A DNA stretch of 64,000 bases from NCBI RefSeq assembly GCF_016650815.1, contig NZ_JAEKEZ010000005.1:7501-71500 (forward strand), in the 5' to 3' direction. The translations under genes and the position numbers were made by a program. The notes below the pieces were generated by a model, which saw only the letters and a list, made by a program, of their open reading frames with translations, searched no databases and was not told the DNA's origin. Of the stretch, positions 18,843 to 26,963 are shown piece after piece. Each line of letters opens with the position of its first letter. Positions within the stretch are counted from its first letter, which is position 1. The stretch comes from Pseudomonas sp. TH31 (GTDB taxonomy: Bacteria; Pseudomonadota; Gammaproteobacteria; Pseudomonadales; Pseudomonadaceae).

Positions 18843-20298
18843 GCAATTATATACCATTTATGAGAAAGCTAGGCTGCCCGGAAAGGCAATACCAATATAC
18901 AAAAAAAACAAAGATAATTTCATAGGAAAAACCAGAGTAATTAATAACTTGGTGCTAGTTCAATGGCCTAATGGACGCCCGTGTCATTTAATAAACATGT
19001 GGCTTACTCATATATGCTCTACTACCAATGCAACAGAAACCGCCAAAACATATGCTGCTCAAATTTCATCATTCGTTCGATACTGCTACAGGAACCAAGT
19101 TTCAATAACAGAGTTCACCGAACACAATTTCGTAGCCATGAAGGAATTTTTAGTTCAAGAAACGATTGTGACGCGAACCGGTGTACGGCTGGCTCGTAAC
19201 AATAACCAAACAATACAGATTCAAAAACGCACATTAGAATTCCTGCACTGGATAACTGATAATTACCCGGAAGCATCAATATTTAAACTCGTCGGAGTCA
19301 AGGATACTGGAGCGAACATCACAGTAGAGGTAAAATTTAGCAAGTGGAATGGAAGAAGCTATCTATATCACCCAGAAATAGTTTCGCCAGTCCCTTACAA
19401 CGATGACAAAGTTCCAATCGACGAAGAAACCATCCAAAAACTCCAAAGTGAAATCATCCGAAAACACGACGTGGAGCATTTGCCAGCTCGCTCAAAACTC
19501 AAAGCGATAAAAGATATCGACCTATTTACAGCTACCAACATATATTTATACGAGAGGCGAATGTGTCTTATTAGGACGATGAAACTTATGGGGCTTCGCC
19601 CAGAAGAGCTGCATGAACTCCCTTTGGAGCTAAATTACAACATCACGAAGACAAAGCAAATTACAGCACCAACAAGGAAACGAGGCGACCCAAACCTTGT
19701 TCGCAGATTTAAAATCGACTTACCGTCCGCCCGACGTTTCAATCAATATCTAGAGGCTCGTCAAGACTACATAGATTTTTTACAATCAAAAGGCATTTAT
19801 TGCTTACAACCAAATAATTTTTTTATAGGTGAAAACGGCAAAGCGCTAAAGAAATCGTCAATTACCAAGGAGTTTGATCGATTGTGCGAAGGTGCAGGCC
19901 TCACGAGTTCACGCGTATGCCTCTCAATGTTTAGGCATCGCTTTGTTACTCGCGAAATCAACATTAGGCTTGAAGCACGGTTCGCTAAAAATCCGCACAT
20001 AAAAAATGGATGGACGCCTGAACTTAGGGATAGCGTATGCCTGGAGGTGGCTGAACTTACAGGCCACGCGGATCCCGAGTCACTGTATAATTATTTTTAC
20101 GCAGAATATAAGGCCATCACTTCGACCTCTAGCTATAGTGAAAAGCTGCGGATTCGTGATGAACTTGAATCGGCTAAAGAAGAATTAGTCGATCTAGAGC
20201 ATCAATCGCGGCTACGGAGAATCGATTTGACGTCAGAACTCCAGTTGATAAGAACTCGCATAAACGAAATGCATTCAAAGCTGTTCGGATTTGAGTGA
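18835..20298 (+). CDS. Tyrosine recombinase, third of operon
   Basis: 487-aa phage-integrase-type recombinase. It has box-I Arg in MKLMGLRPEELHELP (~253), the box-II segment LSMFRHRFVTRE (~365; the usual first His is Ser) and AELTGHADPESLYNYF with His ~408 and Tyr ~418. A C-terminal coiled coil (RIRDELESAKEELVDLEHQS) follows. The GTG start at 18835 has a strong AGGAGG 9 nt upstream inside the preceding gene. It ends the operon; the following 150 bp shows no further gene. Confidence 0.8.
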   Translation: MGKQLYTIYEKARLPGKAIPIYKKNKDNFIGKTRVINNLVLVQWPNGRPCHLINMWLTHICSTTNATETAKTYAAQISSFVRYCYRNQVSITEFTEHNFVAMKEFLVQETIVTRTGVRLARNNNQTIQIQKRTLEFLHWITDNYPEASIFKLVGVKDTGANITVEVKFSKWNGRSYLYHPEIVSPVPYNDDKVPIDEETIQKLQSEIIRKHDVEHLPARSKLKAIKDIDLFTATNIYLYERRMCLIRTMKLMGLRPEELHELPLELNYNITKTKQITAPTRKRGDPNLVRRFKIDLPSARRFNQYLEARQDYIDFLQSKGIYCLQPNNFFIGENGKALKKSSITKEFDRLCEGAGLTSSRVCLSMFRHRFVTREINIRLEARFAKNPHIKNGWTPELRDSVCLEVAELTGHADPESLYNYFYAEYKAITSTSSYSEKLRIRDELESAKEELVDLEHQSRLRRIDLTSELQLIRTRINEMHSKLFGFE

Positions 20299-20453
20299 GC
20301 TTTTCATGTTGATCCGGAAGGCGGGAATTCGGATTAAATAATCACGGGGTGTGTGCTGGTGGGATAAAAAGCTAACAATCCAAGTGATGTTCATCAGCCC
20401 TCCTTACACGCTACGTGTCAAAATCGTCTTCCCACATGCCTCTTGAGAGCACC

Positions 20454-20741
20454 ATGGCCCGCACACAACAGAATCTAGATTGCCTACGTGCTCGGTTAAG
20501 CGTCGTCATGGGCGATCAGAAGCAGTGGTTGACTGGTATCACTCTTTCTCAAATGCTTGAAGATATTGGGTTAGAGGACTGTCCAACGGCCACGAGCAAG
20601 GGAGATCGTCTTCGGGGCGCAGTTGAAGCTTCCAGCGACGAGCAGATCGTAGAGGCTTCTCAAAAAGTCCTGAATGCTTTGCAACTGACCTACTGTGAGC
20701 GTCACAACCAGAGAAACTGCGCCACCGTCCGTGGTTCGTGA
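20454..20741 (+). CDS. Small hypothetical protein, possibly truncated
   Basis: 95 aa from ATG 20454 (an upstream ATG at 20415 is in frame). The N-terminal part (LDCLRARLSVVMGDQKQWLT, LEDIGLEDCPTATSKGDRLR, VEASSDEQIVEASQKVL) reads like a genuine folded domain. The tail after ALQL is basic and unlike it, and the 3' end overlaps the next gene by 47 nt. It may be the 5' remnant of a longer gene. Function unknown. Confidence 0.45.
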   Translation: MARTQQNLDCLRARLSVVMGDQKQWLTGITLSQMLEDIGLEDCPTATSKGDRLRGAVEASSDEQIVEASQKVLNALQLTYCERHNQRNCATVRGS

Positions 20742-21060
20742 CGTCGACGCAAACACCCCGCTCTCAGCGAGAGAGGTATGCCAAATATTGCGAGAGGTCA
20801 CCTTCGAGCGACGGACGATGACCAAGGTGAGCCTGGCGTCTTGGGATGAGATTTATGCGGGCCATTTCGTGGTAAGCGTCGAGGGTTGGCATATATCGAT
20901 CTACAACGACTCTGACACGCTCGACTACTGCGAAGAATGCGTGAGTCCGGAGGGGCGGCGATGGTCGTTTGACGGAGGGGATCGATTTGGAACGGATCCC
21001 ATTGCGTTGCTCAGCACATGGGAACATCAGACGCTTGAGCGTCTCCTGAAAGCGCTCTAG
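20695..21060 (+). CDS. Small Pseudomonas-type protein, DUF7693-like
   Basis: 121 aa from GTG 20695. It contains LSAREVCQILREVTFERRTM, a Trp-rich middle (WDEIYAGHFVVSVEGWHISI), DTLDYCEECVSPEGR and a C-terminal DPIALLSTWEHQTLERLL. This pattern resembles a family of short Pseudomonas proteins that I recall as DUF7693; its function is not known. Internal starts (ATG 20818) would remove the first third. Confidence 0.55.
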   Translation: MSVTTRETAPPSVVRDVDANTPLSAREVCQILREVTFERRTMTKVSLASWDEIYAGHFVVSVEGWHISIYNDSDTLDYCEECVSPEGRRWSFDGGDRFGTDPIALLSTWEHQTLERLLKAL

Positions 21061-21249
21061 GGAGCCAAGGTCGAGTGGGCCTCTAAGAGGACGGCTGTCA
21101 TGAACCAAGCCTCGCCGTTGCCGAGTCTTGGCCCTGTGGGCTTCCATCCTCCCGCCTGCGCGCTCCGCTTGCTTTGATCATCCCCGAGTGGATAACACCT
21201 CGCTTTTTGCCCCTGCTGCTCTGTAGTTATCTAACATGTAGAAAATGAA

Positions 21250-21459
21250 ATGAAGGGTGAGTATTCGCTATCAGACGTTCTGGAAAGGATGTTCGAGAAC
21301 CAACTCGCCCTCGAGGCTGCCCTGATGGAATTTACCCTTCATGTGGAAGCCCACGGACATGCGGATGTGGGGGACAACGTTCGAGGAGCTCAAGCGACAA
21401 TCGGCGAGAACGCTGGACACATCAAGCAAGGGCTAGCACGGCTCAACCATCGCCCATGA
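21250..21459 (+). CDS. Small hypothetical protein (69 aa)
   Basis: Acidic, mostly helical protein with YSLSDVLERMFENQLALEAA, HGHADVGDNVRGAQATIGEN and a C-terminal GHIKQGLARL. Short proteins with this layout recur in Pseudomonas accessory regions, but no function is known to me. The start is ATG 21250; a second ATG 5 nt upstream is out of frame. Confidence 0.55.
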   Translation: MKGEYSLSDVLERMFENQLALEAALMEFTLHVEAHGHADVGDNVRGAQATIGENAGHIKQGLARLNHRP

Positions 21460-21728
21460 TCCAGCCGCTGTTCGACTTTGATCTCAAACGCGCGTCGTGC
21501 GAGCACTACATCACAGGGAAAGCCACCATCAACTTTCCGCATCAGGGAAGCACCACAGGTGGATGGCATTTCCTGTCTCACTTCGCCTGAGAATCCGGCG
21601 TGGCCAAGGTGTATCTCGTGGGTATTCACTATCCTGTCATGCGTGCATAACCATCAGCAGCGTGGCGCGTATTCACTAGAATACACATGTTTTCTGTCCG
21701 AACTGAAAACACTCTGAGTTCGCTACAC

Positions 21729-22765
21729 CTAGTGTGGCAATTGCTGCAGCACTTCATTAGTAAAGAACGGTTCGTCCTCTACCCAGAATATATAATCCAG
21801 TCCGAGGTGGCTGCGTGAAAATTCTATAATATCGGCAACCGTGTTTTTCTTTCCTGTCTTGGGGTTGATTTGGCGCAGGTTTCCATCCTGGACAGCCATT
21901 CCTTTCACTAAATCATCTGGGTACATTTTGAAGAAACCGTAGGTTTGTGCCATATGACTTTTACGATAGGGCATCAAATCAGGGCCCCCTACTGCCATTT
22001 TAAGTTTCTTCGCTTCGGCAAATAAGCTACGCATATAGCCCTTGTCCTGCAGTGGTAGCCACTCGTCCGGTAGAAAATTCAGGTAAACCATTGGGGTCGA
22101 CTTCCTGAACGCGCCACTCAGTGCTTGCATATTTGAGTTGATCGCATCCACATATAACCTTGGATCAAAATCTTTTGGAAAGATGGTCGTACCGTCTGGC
22201 TGTTCAACGCCTATTTCTATAGAGCTCTCGCTAAAATTTATCCCTTCGACTTGTCCATCCAGCTCCTTCCCCAATGCAGCAATCAGCTTTTGGAAGCGAT
22301 CACGCACCGGTTTGTCCCACATCTTTGCTGACCACCCGTACTCATCATCAGCCTCTGGTTTGTTAGGATCGCGCTCCGGAGCCGAGAGCATGCTCTGCTT
22401 CAATACTCCCCCCTTGTAGATGGGATCGAGCAGCAGATAGTCCGGTACGTTTTTTTATTGGGCTGGAAGGATTTTTCCTGTAGTTGTATCCAAAGTTTCT
22501 TATCGATAGACCTCAAATAGGCAATGTCCTGCTTGATCGCGGAAAAATCGTACTGGTCTTTGACCGGCTCTAGGCTGCGCCAGGTGTAGACAATTTGCGC
22601 CCCGCTAAAGCGAGGGTCGGACAACGCCTTGTCCTTCCTGATATTTGATCCGCCTGCTTCGCGGTTAGGGAAGTAAATGTAGTTCTTGGCGGGCTGGCCT
22701 GCTGCAACAGCCGTGCTGGTTATGAGTATAGTCAGCGTAAAAATGAATATTTTTATTTGGTTCAT
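21729..22765 (-). pseudogene. Secreted glycoside-hydrolase-like protein, frameshifted
   Basis: Predicted exported protein of about 345 aa. The signal peptide is IKIFIFTLTILITSTAVAAG. The remainder looks like a TIM-barrel glycoside hydrolase: RFSGAQIVYTWRSLEPVKDQ, YLRSIDKKLWIQLQ, VEGINFSESSIEIG and a late acidic motif YIFWVEDEPFF. The N-terminal frame (22765 down) breaks at a T7 run (22450-22456). One more base gives PNKKNVPDYLLLDPIYKGG and joins the frames. Substrate unknown. It stands alone, with no neighbour suggesting a pathway. Confidence 0.65.
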
Positions 22766-22889
22766 CTGGTGACTTCCAGTTTGGATATATCTCGATTGGG
22801 CGTCAGACGACTCACTCGCGCAAAGTCGCAGCAGGGCTACTTCCTGTATTTCTTCGCCTGGCGGGCATCAACTTTTGTGTAGATAAAAC

Positions 22890-22910
22890 ACCCGATGCAC
22901 TGCATCGGGT
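22890..22910 (-). terminator. Hairpin downstream of HTH gene
   Basis: ACCCGATGCA / TGCATCGGGT form a near-perfect stem, followed on the minus strand by GTTTTATC. The likely terminator of the DUF2975-HTH operon, 49 bp after its last gene. Confidence 0.65.
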
Positions 22911-22958
22911 ATCGGGATTAAACAACTTAAAACTCCCTTATGAACCAACCATTACGAG

Positions 22959-23186
22959 CTAGTCTTCAATGCTTGTCTCCGGTGTTGCGACATGCAACAT
23001 AAGATCGCCTGGCTGACAATTCAAATAGCGGCAAATCGCATCCAACGTCGCTAGCCGAACCCCCTTCACTTTACCTTGCTTAAGCAATGATAAATTTTGC
23101 TCTGTAATTCCAATGGCAGCGGCCAAGTCTTTAGATTTGACTTTGCGTTGAGCCAACACCACATCGAGCTTTATTTCAATCGTCAT
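22959..23186 (-). CDS. XRE/Cro-type HTH regulator paired with DUF2975 protein
   Basis: 75-aa regulator consisting almost entirely of one HTH domain (VVLAQRKVKSKDLAAAIGI, TEQNLSLLKQGKVKGVRLAT, DAICRYLNCQPGDLM). Such mini-HTH proteins (YozG-like) are habitually encoded beside DUF2975 membrane proteins, as here with a 9-bp gap. It probably autoregulates the pair; the signal is unknown. Confidence 0.85.
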   Translation of the reverse strand: MTIEIKLDVVLAQRKVKSKDLAAAIGITEQNLSLLKQGKVKGVRLATLDAICRYLNCQPGDLMLHVATPETSIED

Positions 23187-23195
23187 GATATGGCC

Positions 23196-23753
23196 TTAGA
23201 TAAATTGCTGATTTTCTCTAGCCAATACACTTCCTTTTTGATGAATGCGGGCAACAACCATTACCGAAGCAGCAAGGAAGAGACTGACCAAGTCCGATGA
23301 GTCAAACGCTATCGTCAGCAGGCCCTGACCCGGAGGCTGAAGCATGGTGACCCAGACGCTGATTGCCGGCGTCAGCACGAAGCTCAAAAGCACCCACATG
23401 ATCACACCGAAACCTACCTTACCGAGCAGGACTGATGATTTCTCCGAGAAGTAGTGCCCCTCACTGTACAACTGAAACAAGCGGCGTAAGGCAATTAAGC
23501 CGTTAGCCAAAATCAGTAAAGGAATACTGGAAAGGATCACGCCACCAGCAACTTGCCACCAGGGCATAGTACCGACATCAACATTCAGATTCCCTGTCAC
23601 TCCTATAGCTGTCAGATTAAAACCCAAGCCGTACTGTCTCGCGGCATCGGGTAAAAACCAGCAAGCAGCGTTCAATACAAGCATACCGATTATCAGGGCT
23701 TGAGTGAGAGTCGCCATTAAACGGCTGTGGCGGGCCAAATGATCAGTTGTCAT
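23196..23753 (-). CDS. DUF2975 membrane protein
   Basis: 185-aa inner-membrane protein with four hydrophobic segments (LTQALIIGMLVLNAACWFL, GGVILSSIPLLILANGL, VGFGVIMWVLLSFVLTPAI, LVSLFLAASVMVVARI) and LRRLFQLYSEGHYFSEKS between helices 2 and 3, typical of DUF2975. AAGGACG precedes the ATG. Forms an operon with the following HTH gene. Function of the family is unknown. Confidence 0.8.
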   Translation of the reverse strand: MTTDHLARHSRLMATLTQALIIGMLVLNAACWFLPDAARQYGLGFNLTAIGVTGNLNVDVGTMPWWQVAGGVILSSIPLLILANGLIALRRLFQLYSEGHYFSEKSSVLLGKVGFGVIMWVLLSFVLTPAISVWVTMLQPPGQGLLTIAFDSSDLVSLFLAASVMVVARIHQKGSVLARENQQFI

Positions 23754-24517
23754 CAGAAACGTCCTTTACGGTTCAGTTTTCCCCTTGATCCATCTTGTGC
23801 CCACCGTATAGATGAAGCACAACACCTCAAGAGATTTAATAGCTGTAAAACAGCTATAAATTAATGTATTACGATAATTTAACCGTGTCAAAATTTTTTA
23901 CTTTACGCCTGAAAGCCCCTTCGTAAGCCGCCTGAACTCGCGGTGCATAGCGGTTCAACGCCCCTCCTGACGCCGCCACATTCTTTCCGGCATCCCGAGC
24001 GAGGTGGATGTTTTCCCGAAACGTTGGTGCCGATCCTCGAGACTCTGCGCAAAGACCAGACTTCAAGCAGTAGGCGAGGAGCACCTACCAGGCATAGGCG
24101 AAAGTACCTAACGAGAAGCTCGGCGCAGCCAAAAAAACGGTTGACTATTATTTATTATCGCTGCACAGTAATTTATGCATGATCTACAGACATTCCAAGC
24201 TTGAAAAATCTGATCAGTTGCTGGGCGCACGCAGATGGTAGGGCTAGATCGGCGTTCTCTTCGAAACAGCTAGCCTGCACTAGGATTCCTGAGTGTACTT
24301 ACCGTGAAACCCATGACAGGAAGCATGGCTTGGAAACCAATAATTCATTAAAAATAGTCAGAAGCCGCTTATCTACCTAGCTTGGCCCTATTTGTTTATT
24401 CCTATCTAAGGAAAAGACTTTTAATCGAATTGACACATAAATTTTAGAATTTGGTATTTTGAGTTAAAAAATAGTGTGTGAAAGCTCTGTAGGCACGTAA
24501 CTCCAATTAGCAAAATT
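23754..24517. other. Gene-poor stretch
   Basis: A 764-bp region without a convincing gene. A 71-codon minus-strand frame (23869-24084; ends AYEGAFRRKVKNFDTVKLS) has protein-like sequence in its last half and may be the remnant of a gene. The region is AT-rich from 24100 onward. Confidence 0.4.
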
Positions 24518-24531
24518 TGAGACAGATCTTA
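24518..24531 (+). promoter_or_regulatory. Palindrome site 1 (TGAGACAGATCTTA)
   Basis: One of seven copies of TGAGA-N4-TCTYA. It starts 76 nt before the ATG of the pseudo-receiver gene, the same distance as site 5 to its gene. Confidence 0.6.
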
Positions 24532-24593
24532 GATCGCCCTCACAACAGTCAGTGTATTTTTGTAGGCACTACAAATTATTGAGCACCGCCATC

Positions 24594-25112
24594 ATGACGC
24601 ACTCAAATTTCACTACTAGCCCAATGAGATTATTAATCGCCGACCAGGATTCTAGACGACGTGTCTCTGTCGAAAAAACACTAGCCATATTAGGCTACTT
24701 CAGGGTTTGTCCTACAAAATCCTTCGATGAGCTAACCGCCCTCACACATTTCAGCCCAGGCTTATATGATCGCTTCGACCTATTAATTATTAACGCTGAC
24801 TTAATTTCAGCGGCAGGGCTAGACACTTTGGACTTTTGTGTCAATAACTCGCGTCTACGGCACGTACTCATCTATGACTCGACAGCGGCGCCTGATACTC
24901 CTAAAACTTTATCTAAACGCCCTAACCATCAGGTGCGACTGATTGAGACCATTAGCTACGACGCATTGGTGGACTTTCTAAAATTAATAGATAAAAACCA
25001 CAAACTTGAAAAACCAAATGTAACTCCCATCGCATTACTTAAAGCAAATACTAGCTTAAGGCCCGCACGCGAGAAAACTGCAACACCACTTATCCACTCA
25101 AATAACATTTGA
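24594..25112 (+). CDS. Receiver-like protein with degenerate phosphoacceptor
   Basis: 172-aa protein. Residues ~10-125 follow a CheY-like fold (MRLLIADQDSRRRVSVEKTL, then FDLLIINADLISAAG). At the phosphoacceptor position the usual Asp appears to be Asn (LIINADL). No output domain follows; the tail (KANTSLRPAREKTATPL) is disordered. It starts the roc-like cluster directly after palindrome site 1 and precedes a BvgA/RocA-type regulator by 23 nt. It may act as a phosphorylation-independent adaptor or be the remnant of a RocR-like protein without its EAL domain. Confidence 0.6.
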   Translation: MTHSNFTTSPMRLLIADQDSRRRVSVEKTLAILGYFRVCPTKSFDELTALTHFSPGLYDRFDLLIINADLISAAGLDTLDFCVNNSRLRHVLIYDSTAAPDTPKTLSKRPNHQVRLIETISYDALVDFLKLIDKNHKLEKPNVTPIALLKANTSLRPAREKTATPLIHSNNI

Positions 25113-25135
25113 CGACGCCGAATGGAATACAAAAA

Positions 25136-25762
25136 ATGAACAATCGGATTCTTATTGTGGACGACCATCCCGTCATTCGCATGGCCATTCAATTAACTCT
25201 GGCCAGCGAGGGGTATGACGTAATAGGGGAAGCGGACAATGGAGCTGACGCGCTTGAATTGATTGAGAAGTTTTGCCCTTCAACACTGATTCTAGATATT
25301 GGGATTCCCGTCATCGACGGACTAACGGTTATCAGAACAATCGCGCAGAAAAAACTACCCGTAAAAGTTGTCGTATTAACCGGTATGCCATCAAGGCATT
25401 TAGCATGGCGGTGCCGAAAAATGGGGGCTCATGCTTTCCTCAGCAAACAAACTCAGCACTCTGAATTGGCTGACGCTGTCCGAACTGTCCAGAACAACAA
25501 AAAATATTACCCTGACATCCCTTGCCCTGAGGAACGTCTAGATTGCGCCACGCATGAGCATGAACAACTACAGCGCTTATCAGCCTGCGAATTTCGAGTC
25601 ATGCAGCAACTACTGCAAGGCATGAAAAACAAGGATATTGCGAGCGCAATGCTATTGAGCCCTAAGACCACCAGCACTTACAAAACTAGAATATATCAAA
25701 AGCTTCAAATCAATAACTTAATAGACTTGCACTCAATAGCGAAACGAAACGATTTAATCTGA
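25136..25762 (+). CDS. BvgA/RocA-type response regulator (REC + LuxR HTH)
   Basis: 208-aa response regulator. The receiver domain has acidic pocket VDDHP (~7-10), phosphoacceptor Asp in LILDIGIPVIDG (~54), Thr in VVLTGMPS and Lys in AFLSKQ. The C-terminal LuxR-type HTH (RLSACEFRVMQQLLQGMKN, SPKTTSTYKTRIYQKL) binds DNA. It resembles RocA/BvgA/EvgA, the partners of VFT-type hybrid sensors. Start ATG 25136 is preferred to the overlapping TTG at 25109. Probable regulator of the fimbrial operon further on. Confidence 0.85.
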   Translation: MNNRILIVDDHPVIRMAIQLTLASEGYDVIGEADNGADALELIEKFCPSTLILDIGIPVIDGLTVIRTIAQKKLPVKVVVLTGMPSRHLAWRCRKMGAHAFLSKQTQHSELADAVRTVQNNKKYYPDIPCPEERLDCATHEHEQLQRLSACEFRVMQQLLQGMKNKDIASAMLLSPKTTSTYKTRIYQKLQINNLIDLHSIAKRNDLI

Positions 25763-25775
25763 CTCACCCCAAAAG

Positions 25776-26459
25776 CTACAAACCTTTCAAATGAGACTGC
25801 ATCTTAAAAAGCTCCGTATCACTACGAATTCCTAACTTTCTGAACGCCGCTTGCTTTTGCCCACTGATCGTTTTGTTGCTACGTGAAAATTTTATAGCTA
25901 CCTGGGAAACCGACAAACCGTCCAGGCAGCAACGCAACACCTCGCGCTCCCTGGGAGACAGCTCGGAACATCGCGCCAGGGCCTCATCCCCGTTAAAGAT
26001 GGTGTCTTCCTCCGCCAATTGCGGCGGCCTATGCAGCGCCTCAACCATTGCCGGCGCCAAGTACATTCGGTCAGAAGCGACCACACGAATGGCCTTCAAG
26101 AGCTCTTCGGTTTCTTGTGATTTGCCCACAAAGCCATTTGCCCCCGCTCGAATGCAGATGTTGACCGTGGCAGCCCTTTCCGTCGACGAGAAAATTACAA
26201 TTCGCAAATCGGGATGCTGGGTACGGAGCGTTTGTATCAAACGAAGGCCATCGATCTCCCCGTCACTCAATTGATAATCGAGTACCAGCAAATCTGCCGA
26301 TTGGGCGCGCAAACCTTCAAATAAATCCCGGCTGGTGGTGTAAACGCCAGCTACCTTAAAGTCTGCCTCCAGCGACAAGCGAACCTTCAGCGCCTCACGA
26401 ATCAGTGCATGATCATCTAGGAGGGCGACTCGCAACGGTGACATTACAGACCACTTCAT
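25776..26459 (-). CDS. Second response regulator (REC + LuxR HTH)
   Basis: 227-aa regulator convergent with the first (14-bp gap). Receiver: LLDDHALIREALK, Asp in LLVLDYQLSDGEIDG, VIFSSTERA and FVGKSQE. LuxR-type HTH: ELSPREREVLRCCLDGLSV, RSNKTISGQKQAAFRKLG. ATG 26459 has GGAG 8 nt upstream. Its transcript starts in the same intergenic region as the sensor kinase gene, divergently. Two response regulators around one sensor suggest a branched phosphorelay, as described for Roc systems. Confidence 0.85.
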   Translation of the reverse strand: MKWSVMSPLRVALLDDHALIREALKVRLSLEADFKVAGVYTTSRDLFEGLRAQSADLLVLDYQLSDGEIDGLRLIQTLRTQHPDLRIVIFSSTERAATVNICIRAGANGFVGKSQETEELLKAIRVVASDRMYLAPAMVEALHRPPQLAEEDTIFNGDEALARCSELSPREREVLRCCLDGLSVSQVAIKFSRSNKTISGQKQAAFRKLGIRSDTELFKMQSHLKGL

Positions 26460-26627
26460 GATCGAACTCCTATTTGCAGCAGGGTGGGAAATATCCCGCA
26501 TCACAAAAAAACAGCTCCACGTTACCCGAACTCTTTCCCCAAGGAAATCCCCGATTCATGGCCTTCTGCTGACTATAATCCGCCTCGCCCTACCAATGCT
26601 TGCGCATCAAGTAAGCGATCCGTTTTT

Positions 26628-26641
26628 TGAGACATATCTCA
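26628..26641. promoter_or_regulatory. Palindrome site 2 (TGAGACATATCTCA)
   Basis: Perfect TGAGA-N4-TCTCA palindrome between the divergent response regulator (start 26459) and sensor kinase (start 26964). Confidence 0.6.
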
Positions 26642-26767
26642 TTGTCATGCGCTGGCGTTGGTCATAATTGCCATATAGCCTTCGGACTCATGCATCGATC
26701 AAAAGAACGACTGGATTTCTTAACAATCTCCAGAACGGATCACTCTTTGTCATTGACGGCGCCTGAC

Positions 26768-26826
26768 ATCGGCTAAGCCGATAGAATTAGTGCTACGACC
26801 GCTGCGTCCGGGCAGCGCGCTGCCCG
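26768..26826. promoter_or_regulatory. Two further dyads upstream of the sensor kinase
   Basis: ATCGGCT-A-AGCCGAT (26768-26782) and CGGGCAGCG/CGCTGCCCG (26809-26826) are perfect inverted repeats 26 bp apart, 138-196 bp before the kinase ATG. Either may be an operator; the second could also be a hairpin attenuator. Confidence 0.4.
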
Positions 26827-26963
26827 CACTCTATTTTCGGTGACTACGGCTTAGAACTCATTCTCCCGTCAGCGCTTACCCGATATAAACTGATCGGTGA
26901 TGCTTGCCCCCGTGCGGATTGCTCAGGGCTACACCTCCAGCGCTCTCAAAGAACTAGAAGATC

